A DNA stretch of 64,000 bases from Microbacterium sp. ET2 (GCF_030347395.1 NZ_CP128170.1:2108001-2172000); one strand, 5' to 3'; positions 25,287-33,844 are shown, numbered from the stretch's first letter. The notes: generated by a model not told the origin, from the sequence alone. A program made the numbers and translations.

Positions 25287-26189
25287 ATGAAACGAACGAT
25301 GGAGACGGCAGCCTTGGCGGCAGCGGTCATGGCGACGGCAATTGCGATGACGGCGGGAATGGGTGCGAGCGCCGTGGCTGCCACGGCCGAGGAAGAGCTC
25401 GCGATCACGGTGCCGGTTGGGCTCGTGGTCGAAGATCTCGTGAAGTCCGACCTCGCCGGCGACATCCTCATCGAGGGGTGTGCGGATGGCAGCAGTCTCA
25501 TCGATCTCTTCTACTCTCCGCTCGATCGCGGAGACGATCCCGGTCCGTCGCTGCGGGATGTCTTTCTGGTCCCCGACGATGACGGTGTGACGCGCCTGCC
25601 CGTGCAGACGGTTTCGAGCTGGTTCTCCTCGACGACGCGTCCGCCCGGTGGCGAGGTCGAGATCACGGTCGAATGCGACACCGCCGGTGACCGCACCTAC
25701 GCCCTCGCCGCCATCGAGTCGATGGGGCTCCGCGTGGTTGTCCCTGCGGGCATGACGGTGGCCACGCTTCGCGCCGCCGCCGTGCCGAGCGCGGTGACGA
25801 TCGAGGGATGCACCGGCGGAGCCGTCTCCGCACAGTTCAGCTACGCCTATCCGCTCGGCCCGGGAGCGCCGGATGTATCGACGCCGATCGTGCTCGTGCC
25901 GCCCGTCGAGACGGTGGACAGCTCCGTCTCGATCCCTCTCGCGGCCGTCTCGGAGTGGCTGCGGCTGAACGTTCCCGAAGCAGTGGAGGAGGAGCGGATC
26001 ATCGTTGCCGCGCAGTGCGTGGGACGAGACCGAGCCGAAGGGGTCATCCCGTCCGATCTCGCGGTCGTGCCCGAGATCCCCGACACCGAACCGCTGCCCG
26101 ACGGCGAACCGCTCCCCGAGGTCGCGCCCGTTCCCGGGAGCGCGACCGGCTCGCCGCAGCAGGGGCGCCCGCTCCCCGCCACGGGCTGA
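25287..26189 (+). CDS. Secreted protein with two tandem Cys-pair repeats and a terminal LPATG, 300 aa
   Basis: Signal peptide of about 33 residues (METAALAAAVMATAIAMTAG... ending ASAVAATA). Two homologous repeats of about 95-100 residues follow. Each starts with a VPxGxxVxxL strand, has an IEGC cysteine in the middle, a LVP segment, a VSxW box, and ends with a second cysteine (TVECDT and VAAQCVG). This suggests one disulphide per repeat. An acidic Pro-rich linker leads to QQGRPLPATG, where the protein stops. Sortase substrates need a hydrophobic segment and basic tail after LPxTG, and none is encoded in any frame, so anchoring is doubtful. Family not recognised. Confidence 0.7.
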   Translation: MKRTMETAALAAAVMATAIAMTAGMGASAVAATAEEELAITVPVGLVVEDLVKSDLAGDILIEGCADGSSLIDLFYSPLDRGDDPGPSLRDVFLVPDDDGVTRLPVQTVSSWFSSTTRPPGGEVEITVECDTAGDRTYALAAIESMGLRVVVPAGMTVATLRAAAVPSAVTIEGCTGGAVSAQFSYAYPLGPGAPDVSTPIVLVPPVETVDSSVSIPLAAVSEWLRLNVPEAVEEERIIVAAQCVGRDRAEGVIPSDLAVVPEIPDTEPLPDGEPLPEVAPVPGSATGSPQQGRPLPATG

Positions 26190-26236
26190 GGCGAGACCTC
26201 CGCCGAGACCGTGCCAGCGGGCGGTGCGTGCCGCGC

Positions 26237-26261
26237 CCGGGCCGCACTCGGCGTGGCCCGG
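26237..26261. terminator. Hairpin downstream of the LPATG protein gene
   Basis: CCGGGCC (26237-26243) and GGCCCGG (26255-26261) around an 11-nt loop, 48 bp after the stop. No T tract follows. Confidence 0.4.
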
Positions 26262-26284
26262 AGATCGTCGACTACAAACTTTCA

Positions 26285-26313
26285 TTGACGCTCGTCACTG
26301 TGACTTCTACTAT
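26285..26313 (+). promoter_or_regulatory. Sigma-70-type promoter of the DUF6351-like gene, with palindrome at the -35
   Basis: TTGACG (26285-26290), 17-bp spacer, TACTAT (26308-26313): one of the clearest housekeeping promoters in the window. The palindrome TGACGCTCGTCA (26286-26297) overlaps the -35. The same 13 bases occur just upstream of the promoter at 58902. Confidence 0.7.
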
Positions 26314-26374
26314 GACTCGCGTGCGGCGACGACGCCGCATGTCAACGACGATGACGTCGAAAGGTTCGGGACCT

Positions 26375-29242
26375 ATGACTTCTGCTCGAGCGCGCCTGTG
26401 GGCGTGTACGACCGCGACGGTGGCGCTCCTCGCCTCTGTCCTCACCCCCGTGGCGGCGAATGCCGCTCCACAGAGCGCAGCGATCGAAGTGCTGTCTGGG
26501 CGCGCCGACAGCGTCTCAGGCGGTGACGCACTGATCGGCATCTCGGGAGCCTCCGACGGCTTCCGCGTCACCGCCGCAGGCGCCGAGGTCACCGACGCCT
26601 TCGCGCCGCTCGGCGGGCGACTCGTCGGCGAGATCGACGGACTTCCGATCGGTCTGAGCGAGATCACCGTGACCTCGAGCAAGGGCGTCGAGCTCGGCAG
26701 CCTCGAGGTCGAGAACCACCCGGTCACCGGTCCGGTCTTCTCCGGCCCGCAGCATCCGATGTACTGCACCGCCTCCGGTGCGCCCTGGAATCTCGGGTCC
26801 GTCGACGAAGACTGCCACGTCGAGTCAGCGGTCGTGACCTACCGTTACCGCACGACCGGCGGACAGTTCGCGAACTATCCGACCGACGGCTCGACCCCGG
26901 GAGACGTCGCCACAACCACGACCCTCGAGGGTGACACCGTCCCGTACGTCGTCCGCGTCGAGCGGGGCACCATCAACCGGGCGGTCTACGAGACCGCGAT
27001 GCTGCACCAGCCGACCGATCCAGAGCCGACCCCCTTCGCAAGCCCCACGGGCTGGAACGGACGCCTCGCGTACACCTTCGGGGGCGCCTGCGGTGTCGGG
27101 TACTGGCAGGGATCGTCCACGGGCGGGGTCGAGAACGACCTGCTGCTCAGCCGTGGCTACGCGGTGGCGTCGGCGACCTTCAACGTCTACGCCCAGAACT
27201 GCAACGACGTCACCAGCGCCGAGACGGCGATGATGGTCAAGGAGCACATCGTCGAGCAGCTCGGTCCCGTGAAATACACGGTCGGCTCGGGCGGATCGGC
27301 GGGGACCATGCAGCAGCTGCTGCTGTCGAACAACTACCCCGGCATCCTCGACGGCGTCCTCGGCGAGATCGGCTACCCCGACGAGCGGTCGACCACGATC
27401 GGCGGTCACGACTGCCGCGGTCTGCTCGGCTACTGGAACTCGCCCGCCGGCGCCGGCTGGACCGATGAGCAGAAGCTCGCCGTCACCGGCCACGCCACCA
27501 CGGGCACGTGCTTCGGCTTCACCTTCTTCGACGGCGTCGACGACCCCAACCGCGGGTGCAACGCGGCGATCCCCGTCGAAGACCGGTGGTCCCCGAGCAA
27601 CCCCGAGGGTCTGCGCTGCACGATCGCCGACATGGTCAAGAACGTCTACGGCACCGACGACCAGGGCCGCGGCCTGCGGGTAGAGCCTGACAACGTCGGC
27701 ATCCAGTACGGACTGAATGCCCTCGAGGACGGCGTCATCACACCCGAGCAGTTCCTGTCGCTGAACGAGAACATCGGCGGCATCGACGTCGACGGCGCCC
27801 CCACCGCCGAGCGTTCGGAGGCGAGCGTCGAGGCGATCGAGCGGGCCTTCGCCACCGGCCGGGTCAACATGATGACCGGCGGGCTCGAGACCATCCCGGT
27901 CATCGAGATCCGCAACTACACCGACCCCACGGGCGACTTCCACGAGCGGTACCGCTCTGCGATCATCCGTGAGCGGATGCTGCGGGCCTGGGGTGATGCC
28001 GATACGCACGTCAACTGGACCGGCCCGAACAACGGTCCGGCGACGGCGGCGATGCGGGCCGAAGCGCTGACCCAGCTCGAGGCGTGGCTCGATGCGATCG
28101 TCGAGGCCGGCGGTCCGGGCGATCGGGCTCGGACGGTCGCGGCGCGTCCGGCGGGCCTCACCGACGGGTGCTTCGACGCCGAGGGCGGGTTCATCACCGA
28201 AGTCCTCGATTACGACGACCCCACCACGACGTGCAACACGCTGTATCCGTATCACTCGCAGCCGCGAGCCGAGGCCGGACTGCCGTTGTCGGCCGAGGTG
28301 CTGAAGTGCCAGCTGACCGAGCCGGTGCGGGGCGACTATCCCGAGATGACCGATGACGAGTGGAATCGCCTGACGGCGCTCTTCGACACCGGTGTCTGCG
28401 ACTACACCCAGCCGAGCCAGGGCTACACCGAGCTCGCGGGCACGTGGCTCGACTTCGGTGACACCGAGGCAGCTGCGCTCGACGCTGTAGGAATCACCGG
28501 CAGTGCGCGCGTCGGTGCCGAGCTCGCCGCCACAGGCGGGTCGTCGACGCCGGGCGCGACGCTGTCGTACCAGTGGTTCGCCGACGGCCAGCCGATCGAG
28601 GGCGCCACCGGGGCGACCTACGTCGTCGACCCCGCCGTCGCGGGTGCGGCGATCACGGTGCGGGTGACGGCATCCGCTCCCGGCTTCGTCGACCGTAGCG
28701 TCGTGTCCGACCCGACCCAGCGGGTGCTGCTCGCCGCGGTGCCGACGATCGAGGGCACACCGGTGGTCGGCGAGACCCTCCGCGCGGTGCCCGGCACCTG
28801 GACCGAGGGCGCGAAGCTGACCTACCAGTGGTACGTCGGCGACCGGGCGATCCGCGGGCAGAACAAGCCGACGCTGAAGGTCAGCGCGGCGTACCTGAAG
28901 CAGCCGCTGAGCGTCGAGGTGACCGGCACTCTCGCCGGGTATGAGACGGTGACCCTGCGCTCGGATGCGACGCTGAAGACGGCGCTGGCGACCGAGGGCT
29001 TCGTCATCGGCCTGCCGTGGGTCGGTGCGAAGGTCACCGCGGTGGCCGGGGTCTGGACGCCCGGGACGGCGATCAGCTACCAGTGGCTCCGCGACGGGGA
29101 ACCGATCCCCGGCGCAACCGGCCGCCAGTACACCCTGACCCGGGATGATCGCGGCTCGAGCATCTCGGTCGCCATCACCGGGACGCTCGACGGGTACCCG
29201 ACGGTCACCCTCGAATCGCGGAACGCGGTGCGGCTGCGCTGA
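26375..29242 (+). CDS. Secreted DUF6351-like alpha/beta-hydrolase protein with C-terminal Ig-like repeats, 955 aa
   Basis: Signal peptide with AlaAla-type cleavage (TTATVALLASVLTPVAANA). The N-terminal IEVLSGRADSVSGGDALIGI and the large Cys-containing core look like DUF6351 proteins (recognition from memory, not a search). A nucleophile-elbow-like GSGGSAG (second Ser is residue 308) in a hydrophobic context suggests a tannase/feruloyl-esterase-like alpha/beta hydrolase, with CGVGYWQG and DADTHVNW as other conserved-looking segments. Three repeats of about 80 residues end the protein (LSYQWFADGQPIEGATGATY, LTYQWYVGDRAIRG, ISYQWLRDGEPIPGATGRQY), typical of actinobacterial extracellular proteins. 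The ATG at 26375 has AAAGG upstream. An extracellular ester-cleaving role next to aromatic catabolism is speculation. Confidence 0.75.
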   Translation: MTSARARLWACTTATVALLASVLTPVAANAAPQSAAIEVLSGRADSVSGGDALIGISGASDGFRVTAAGAEVTDAFAPLGGRLVGEIDGLPIGLSEITVTSSKGVELGSLEVENHPVTGPVFSGPQHPMYCTASGAPWNLGSVDEDCHVESAVVTYRYRTTGGQFANYPTDGSTPGDVATTTTLEGDTVPYVVRVERGTINRAVYETAMLHQPTDPEPTPFASPTGWNGRLAYTFGGACGVGYWQGSSTGGVENDLLLSRGYAVASATFNVYAQNCNDVTSAETAMMVKEHIVEQLGPVKYTVGSGGSAGTMQQLLLSNNYPGILDGVLGEIGYPDERSTTIGGHDCRGLLGYWNSPAGAGWTDEQKLAVTGHATTGTCFGFTFFDGVDDPNRGCNAAIPVEDRWSPSNPEGLRCTIADMVKNVYGTDDQGRGLRVEPDNVGIQYGLNALEDGVITPEQFLSLNENIGGIDVDGAPTAERSEASVEAIERAFATGRVNMMTGGLETIPVIEIRNYTDPTGDFHERYRSAIIRERMLRAWGDADTHVNWTGPNNGPATAAMRAEALTQLEAWLDAIVEAGGPGDRARTVAARPAGLTDGCFDAEGGFITEVLDYDDPTTTCNTLYPYHSQPRAEAGLPLSAEVLKCQLTEPVRGDYPEMTDDEWNRLTALFDTGVCDYTQPSQGYTELAGTWLDFGDTEAAALDAVGITGSARVGAELAATGGSSTPGATLSYQWFADGQPIEGATGATYVVDPAVAGAAITVRVTASAPGFVDRSVVSDPTQRVLLAAVPTIEGTPVVGETLRAVPGTWTEGAKLTYQWYVGDRAIRGQNKPTLKVSAAYLKQPLSVEVTGTLAGYETVTLRSDATLKTALATEGFVIGLPWVGAKVTAVAGVWTPGTAISYQWLRDGEPIPGATGRQYTLTRDDRGSSISVAITGTLDGYPTVTLESRNAVRLR

Positions 29243-29257
29243 GCCGGCGTGTGCCTG

Positions 29258-29305
29258 CACGGGGTCACGTCCTCGGCCGCTGGAGCCGGGAGACGTGACC
29301 CCGTG
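29258..29305. terminator. Perfect 14-bp inverted repeat after the DUF6351-like gene
   Basis: CACGGGGTCACGTC (29258-29271) and GACGTGACCCCGTG (29292-29305) around a 20-nt loop, 16 bp after the stop codon and ahead of the next + strand gene. Terminator-like position, but without a T tract; it could also be a palindromic repeat. Confidence 0.5.
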
Positions 29306-29351
29306 TGTCAACGGGCGGGTGATGTCGGCGAGTGGTGATTACGCTCGAGCC

Positions 29352-30464
29352 ATGTCCACACCGCCCTTCCGCGCCGACATCGTCGGCAGCTTCCTCCGCC
29401 CCACCGCGCTCGCCGAGGCGCGAGCACGGCACGCCGCCGGCGAGCTGGATGCCGAAGGGCTGCGCGTCGCCGAAGACACCGCGATCGCCGAGCTCGTCGT
29501 GCAGGAGGCGGATGCCGGGCTGAGGCTCGCCACCGACGGGGAGTTCCGACGCTCGTGGTGGCACTTCGACTTCTTCGGTCTCCTCGACGGCGTCGAGATC
29601 GTCGAACTCGACCACGGCATCCAGTTCCAGGGCGTCCAGACCCGGCCGCGGGGCATCGAGATCACCGGACCGATCGGGTTCAGCCCGAGTCATCCGTTCC
29701 TCGAGCACTATCGGTCGCTCGCCTCGCTCCTCGAGAGGACAACGGGCGCCGTGCCGAAGTTCTCGATTCCCGCGCCGACCGTGCTCGACTTCCGCCTCGA
29801 GCCCGGGCACATCGACGCCGGCACCTACGGCGGGCGTGACGCCATCGTCGACGACCTCGTGCAGGCGTACCGCGACGCGGTGCAGGCGTTCTACGACGCT
29901 GGTGCGCGGTACCTGCAGTTCGATGACACCGCCTGGGCCTACCTCTGCTCCGAGGAGGAGCTGACCAAGGCGGCGAGCCGCGGCATCCGCACCGACGGCA
30001 TCGCGGAGCGCTACGCCGAGCTTCTCAACCGCATCCTCGACGGTCGGCCTGACGACCTCACCGTCACCACGCACGTGTGTCGCGGAAACTTCCGTTCGAC
30101 CTGGATCTCGTCGGGTGGCTACGAGCCGGTCGCCGAGCAGCTGCTCGGCGTCGTGGACTACGACGGCTACTTCCTGGAGTACGACAGCGAGCGTGCCGGT
30201 GGCTTCGAGCCGCTGCGGTTCCTTCCCAAGGGTGACAAGACCGTGGTGCTCGGGCTCGTGACCACCAAGAGCGGTGCGCTCGAGGATCCGGATGCCGTCC
30301 GTCGCCGCATCGACGAAGCTGCGGCGTTCGCGCCACTCGAGCAGCTGGCGCTCAGCCCGCAGTGCGGATTCGCCTCGACCGAGGAGGGGAACCTCCTCAG
30401 CGAAGACGAGCAGTGGGCGAAGATCCGCGAGGTCGTCGCCGTCGCCGACGCCGTCTGGGGCTGA
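29352..30464 (+). CDS. MetE-like (UROD/MetE superfamily) methyltransferase, 370 aa
   Basis: Resembles the C-terminal catalytic half of cobalamin-independent methionine synthase, as in stand-alone YxjG-like proteins. It begins with the family's ADIVGSFLRPTAL. Zinc ligands are recognisable in VTTHVCRGN (His and Cys) and LSPQCGFAST (Cys). QFDDTAWA and GLVTTKSGALED match substrate-side segments. It lacks the N-terminal folate half of MetE, so the methyl donor is uncertain. The ATG at 29352 is 6 nt after TACGCT (leaderless), which rules out an upstream riboswitch. The link to the O-demethylation genes is only proximity. Confidence 0.85.
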   Translation: MSTPPFRADIVGSFLRPTALAEARARHAAGELDAEGLRVAEDTAIAELVVQEADAGLRLATDGEFRRSWWHFDFFGLLDGVEIVELDHGIQFQGVQTRPRGIEITGPIGFSPSHPFLEHYRSLASLLERTTGAVPKFSIPAPTVLDFRLEPGHIDAGTYGGRDAIVDDLVQAYRDAVQAFYDAGARYLQFDDTAWAYLCSEEELTKAASRGIRTDGIAERYAELLNRILDGRPDDLTVTTHVCRGNFRSTWISSGGYEPVAEQLLGVVDYDGYFLEYDSERAGGFEPLRFLPKGDKTVVLGLVTTKSGALEDPDAVRRRIDEAAAFAPLEQLALSPQCGFASTEEGNLLSEDEQWAKIREVVAVADAVWG

Positions 30465-30493
30465 CCCGCCCGCGGTCAGCGAGGGAGCCTCGG

Positions 30494-30522
30494 TCGTTGA
30501 GCGAGCGAAGCGAGTCGAGACG
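30494..30522 (+). repeat. REP-type repeat, left flank of the GIY-YIG gene
   Basis: Contains TCGTTGAGCGAGCGAAGCGA followed by GTCGAGACG. The inverse complement recurs as a tandem array at 30863-31009 on the other side of the GIY-YIG gene. The imperfect hairpin GAGCGAGCG/CGAAGCGAG is within the unit. Confidence 0.75.
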
Positions 30523-30524
30523 CG

Positions 30525-30821
30525 TCAGCCCGTGGCGCGCTTCTTCCGATCACGCACGCTCCAGCCGATGACCGCATCAAGGCCACCGTCGATGAGAGCC
30601 TGCCGCTTGGCGCGGCTCCATCCCTGAATGCGCTTCTCCCACGCGAAGGCTTCGTCGATTCGGGCGAAATCGGCGCTCCAAGCGAGCTGAACCGGTAAAC
30701 GACGACGCGTATAGGCGCTTCCCATTCCCGCGTTGTGCTGGGTGAGCCGTCTTGCCAGATCGTTGGTGCTTCCGACGTAGAAGGAACCGTCGGCGCAACG
30801 AAGGATGTAGACGTAACCCAT
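30525..30821 (-). CDS. GIY-YIG nuclease superfamily protein (YhbQ/UPF0213-like), 98 aa
   Basis: Minimal GIY-YIG domain: MGYVYILRCADGSFYVGST carries the YVY...YVG motif (GIY-YIG equivalents), NDLARRLTQHNAG carries the catalytic Arg and His, and DEAFAWEKRIQGWSR carries the metal-binding Glu and basic residue. Stand-alone proteins of this size have no established role but are nucleases by fold. The gene is tightly flanked by inverted copies of a REP-like repeat, an arrangement reminiscent of REP-associated nucleases/transposases. Confidence 0.9.
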   Translation of the reverse strand: MGYVYILRCADGSFYVGSTNDLARRLTQHNAGMGSAYTRRRLPVQLAWSADFARIDEAFAWEKRIQGWSRAKRQALIDGGLDAVIGWSVRDRKKRATG

Positions 30822-30862
30822 GGCGTGAAGATAGCCGCGGCCGCGGACACCCGGGCAGGGCG

Positions 30863-31009
30863 TTTCGTCTCGCTGCGCTCGCTCAACGACCGGGTGCTCG
30901 TTTCGTCTCGCGGCGCTCGCTCAACGACCGGGTGCTCGTTTCGTCTCGCTGCGCTCGCTCAACGACCGGGTGCTCGTCTCGTTGCGCTCGCACGACGACC
31001 GGCGGCTCG
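30863..31009. repeat. Tandem 38-bp repeat array, three full units plus one degenerate
   Basis: Units 30863-30900, 30901-30938 and 30939-30976 are near-identical (TTTCGTCTCGCTGCGCTCGC, then TCAACGACCGGGTGCTCG). A degenerate fourth copy (30977-31009) runs up to the stop codon of the dioxygenase gene. Units abut with no spacers, so this is not CRISPR. The core matches the REP unit at 30494-30522 in opposite orientation. Confidence 0.9.
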
Positions 31010-31012
31010 TCG

Positions 31013-32020
31013 TCAGGGCTTCTTGTAGGGCTCGCCGCGCATCGCGGCGGCGTCGATCTCCTCCTGGTTCTCCACGAACGGGGTGCCGTGGGTGTGGAAG
31101 GTGGGAACGGTCTTCGCGCCCCAGGCTTGACCCTTCGCCCGCTCGGCCTGGCTCCATTCCACGACCGGCCAGTCGGGGTCGAGGATGAGCCGCGCACCCG
31201 CGTTCGCCAGCTCGATGCGATTGCCGCCCGGTTCCCAGACGTAGATGAAGAACGTCTGGTTGATTGCGTGCTTGTACGGCCCGAACTCGATGTGCACGCC
31301 GTTCTCGAGGAAGATGTCGGCGGCCTTCAGGATGTCTTCGCGGGTGTCGGGCGCGAAGGCGAAGTGGTGGAACCGACCGCGCGTACCCGTCCAGTCGTCG
31401 GAGTACACCACGTCGTACGACTTCTGCTGGAACCGGAACCACCAGGCCCCGTAGCGGCCGTCGTCCAGCCGCACTCGCTCAGACTCGCGCGAGCACATGA
31501 CATCGCGCCAGAACTCGCCGGCGGCGTTGACGTCGGAGGCGAGGTAATTGATGTGGTCCATGCGACGGGCGTTGGCCCCGCGGCCCGGGAACGCCGAGGC
31601 CTGGTTCTTCAGGGCGGGCCGATCCTCGTCGTCCGAGACGTAGTGCTCGGTGTCGTAGTAGAGCGCCATCACGTGCCCGTCGGGGTCTTCGAACTCGTAG
31701 GACCGCCCGACGCCCACCTCGGGCTCGCGCCACCCGTGTCCGAGCCCTGCCGCCTCGATCGCGGCCACCCGACGATCGAGCGCATCCGGGCTGGTGGTGC
31801 GGAAGAGCGTACGGCCGATGCCGTTGGTGTCGGACGCCGTGAGCTTCAGCGTGTACAGCTGGTACTCGTCCCAGCACCGCAGGTAGACGGAGTCACCCTG
31901 CTCGGCGACGACCCGCATCGCGAGCAGATCGCGGAAGAAGTGCAGGCTCTCATCGAACTTCGGGGTGTACAGCTCGACGCCGCCGATGTGGGCGAGGTCG
32001 AAGTTCTCGCTGCTGGCCAT
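31013..32020 (-). CDS. VOC-type (type I) extradiol ring-cleavage dioxygenase, 335 aa
   Basis: Two-module vicinal-oxygen-chelate protein like catechol 2,3-dioxygenases. The C-terminal module carries the iron ligands His156 (DHINYLASD), His218/219 (RFHHFAF) and Glu270 (GGNRIEL). The N-terminal module retains HIGGVEL. The last gene of a galB-ligK-galD operon (47 bp after galD), so the likely ring-cleavage substrate is gallate, 3-O-methylgallate or protocatechuate. Known enzymes feeding the GalB/GalD/LigK route (GalA, DesB, LigAB, DesZ) belong to the unrelated LigB-type family, making this a possible non-homologous replacement. Substrate is inferred from context only. The ATG at 32020 follows GAGAGGA. 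A tandem repeat abuts the stop. Confidence 0.85.
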   Translation of the reverse strand: MASSENFDLAHIGGVELYTPKFDESLHFFRDLLAMRVVAEQGDSVYLRCWDEYQLYTLKLTASDTNGIGRTLFRTTSPDALDRRVAAIEAAGLGHGWREPEVGVGRSYEFEDPDGHVMALYYDTEHYVSDDEDRPALKNQASAFPGRGANARRMDHINYLASDVNAAGEFWRDVMCSRESERVRLDDGRYGAWWFRFQQKSYDVVYSDDWTGTRGRFHHFAFAPDTREDILKAADIFLENGVHIEFGPYKHAINQTFFIYVWEPGGNRIELANAGARLILDPDWPVVEWSQAERAKGQAWGAKTVPTFHTHGTPFVENQEEIDAAAMRGEPYKKP

Positions 32021-32067
32021 GGTCGGTCCTCTCTGACGCGGGTGGGTGAGACGCGGGTGGTTCGGGG

Positions 32068-33144
32068 TCAACGGCGCGGCCGTGGGAACACGGCGCCGTC
32101 GAAGATCTTGCGGGCGGTGCGAAGGGATGCGGATGTCGCGTGCCAGACGCCCGTGTCGTCGGCGGCGACCCGCACCCGGGAGGTGAGGATGCCGCTCGGA
32201 TGCTCGACGTCGATCGCGAGACCCGCATCGGGCGCTCCCTCCGGAAGCCGCGCGGCATCGGCGCCGATCGCGCCGGGAACGCAGACGCCGGCGGCGACGG
32301 AGGCCGCCATCAGCACCCCGATGGACGAGTGGACGCGGTGGGGGATGAAGGCACGGGTCGCCACGGCGCCGTCCCCGGCCGGGGCCGACACGAGGATCAT
32401 CTTCGGAACGGTCTGGTCGGTGACGTCACCGAGTCCCATGAGAGGGCCCGCCGCGCGGCGAATCTCCTCGACGGCCGCTTTCACCGCGATGTCCGCTTCG
32501 AGTTCTTCCGGCACCTCGTGCCCGGTCGCCCCGACATCCTCGGGGCGGAGGAGCACCACCGGCATCCCGTTGTCGACGAGAGTGACGGTGCGCCCGGCGA
32601 CGACGTCGGTCACGTTCCCCGTGGGGAAGAGGGCACGGATGCCGCCGGACTCGAGCTCGATCGCAGCGGCCGTCCCCGGCACACCGTCGATCGACGCCTC
32701 ACCGTCGTAGCGAGGCATTCCGTTCTCCAGCGGGAAGGTTGCTGTGGCGACGTCGCCGGTGTTGACCAGCCGTATGCGGATGACGGCATGATCGCCGTCG
32801 GCCTCGACGATGCCCCGCTCCATGGCGAAAGGACCCACGCCGGCGAGCAGGTTGCCGCACGTCTGCGTCGTTGCGACGGTGGGCTCCTCGACGCCGATCT
32901 GGAGGAAGAGGTAGTCGACGTCGACGTCGGGCACGCTCGACCGGCTGACGATCGCGACCTTCGACGTCAGCGGGTGGGCTCCGCCGAGGCCGTCGATCTG
33001 ACGGGCATCCGGGGTGCCCATGATCCGCAGCATGAGGTCGTCGCGGGCGTCGGCGTCGGCGGGAACGTCATCGGCCACGAAGTACGCGCCCTTCGATGTG
33101 CCGCCTCGCAGCAGCATGCACCGGATGCCGTCACTGCTGCCCAC
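32068..33144 (-). CDS. galD: 4-oxalomesaconate tautomerase (PrpF/GalD family), 358 aa
   Basis: PrpF-superfamily isomerase. The N-terminal CMLLRGGTSKGAYFVADD with the conserved TSKG, the ATTQTCGNLLAGVGPFA segment with the family cysteine, and the C-terminal GVWHATSASLRTARKIFDG are all characteristic. GalD interconverts keto and enol 4-oxalomesaconate in gallate breakdown. Placement between ligK and the dioxygenase, next to galB, makes this substrate far more likely than the methylaconitate used by PrpF. The GTG at 33144 has AGGAGGAA 7 nt upstream, and the gene overlaps ligK by 14 bp. Confidence 0.87.
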   Translation of the reverse strand: MGSSDGIRCMLLRGGTSKGAYFVADDVPADADARDDLMLRIMGTPDARQIDGLGGAHPLTSKVAIVSRSSVPDVDVDYLFLQIGVEEPTVATTQTCGNLLAGVGPFAMERGIVEADGDHAVIRIRLVNTGDVATATFPLENGMPRYDGEASIDGVPGTAAAIELESGGIRALFPTGNVTDVVAGRTVTLVDNGMPVVLLRPEDVGATGHEVPEELEADIAVKAAVEEIRRAAGPLMGLGDVTDQTVPKMILVSAPAGDGAVATRAFIPHRVHSSIGVLMAASVAAGVCVPGAIGADAARLPEGAPDAGLAIDVEHPSGILTSRVRVAADDTGVWHATSASLRTARKIFDGAVFPRPRR

Positions 33145-33844
33145 GCTGATATTCCTCCTGCGTCATGTACGCGACGCCGAGGTCGGCGAGGAGCGGTCGC
33201 AGCCCCTTGCGATCGAGACTGAGCTCTGTTCCCGCCGCGTAGACGTCCCGGTCGGCAGACTCCTTGGCCACGCGCGCGTCGGCGGCGGCCAGCGCCGCGG
33301 GGGCGTCGGCGCGCGGCACGACGACGACACCGTCATCGTCGGCGATGACGACGTCGCCGGGATGGACGACCGCGCCGGCCACGACGACCGGCACGTTCAC
33401 CGAGCCCGGCGTCGCCTTGACCGTGCCCTGCGCGTGCACGCCGTTGGACCACACCGGGAAACCCATCCCACGGAGGTCGGCGATGTCGCGCACCCCGGTC
33501 GTGGTCACCAGGCCCCGCACGCCCCGGGCCTGCAGCGCCGTGGCGAAGAGGTCGCCGAAGGCGCCGTCGGAGGAGGGCGAGGTCGTGGTCACGACGAGGA
33601 GATCACCCGCACGGCACTGCTCGATCGCCGCATGGATCATGAGGTTGTCTCCCGGTGCCCCGACGACGGTGACGGCGCTGCCGGCCACGCGCGCCGCATC
33701 CTGAATCGGACGGATTCCCGGCCCGACGAGACCTGTGCGCCCCATCGCTTCATGCACCGTCGCCACGCCGTGGGCACCCAGTGCATCGATCACGCGGGAC
33801 TCGGCCCGCGCGATGTCGGTGACGATGACGGGGCGGGTGGTCAC
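33131..33844 (-). CDS. ligK: 4-carboxy-4-hydroxy-2-oxoadipate aldolase / oxaloacetate decarboxylase, 237 aa
   Basis: RraA-like class II pyruvate aldolase (LigK/GalC/HMG aldolase). The core matches the family: GVATVHEAMGRTGLVGPGIR, GAPGDNLMIHAAIEQCRAGD, the Arg-Asp pair in TTTGVRDIADL and VHPGDVVIADDDGVVVVP. It splits the pathway product into pyruvate and oxaloacetate. The GTG at 33844 overlaps the galB stop by 4 bp. The metal-binding aldolase residues are intact, and the operon context separates it from RraA RNase-E inhibitors. Confidence 0.9.
   Translation of the reverse strand: MTTRPVIVTDIARAESRVIDALGAHGVATVHEAMGRTGLVGPGIRPIQDAARVAGSAVTVVGAPGDNLMIHAAIEQCRAGDLLVVTTTSPSSDGAFGDLFATALQARGVRGLVTTTGVRDIADLRGMGFPVWSNGVHAQGTVKATPGSVNVPVVVAGAVVHPGDVVIADDDGVVVVPRADAPAALAAADARVAKESADRDVYAAGTELSLDRKGLRPLLADLGVAYMTQEEYQRGQQ

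Noticed and set aside
26163..26189. Frameshift hiding a sortase tail after LPATG
   Set aside because: No hydrophobic segment with a basic end appears in either alternative frame downstream of the stop.
26825..29311. 828-aa open frame on the minus strand
   Set aside because: Antisense to the secreted DUF6351-like gene, which has a signal peptide, promoter and domain structure; the antisense protein has no recognisable motif.
29258..29352. Cobalamin or SAM riboswitch upstream of the MetE-like gene
   Set aside because: The gene appears leaderless and the upstream hairpin is a simple palindrome without riboswitch features.
30863..31009. Tandem repeat array considered as a CRISPR
   Set aside because: Units abut directly with no unique spacers, the unit is a REP-like palindrome, and no cas genes are nearby.
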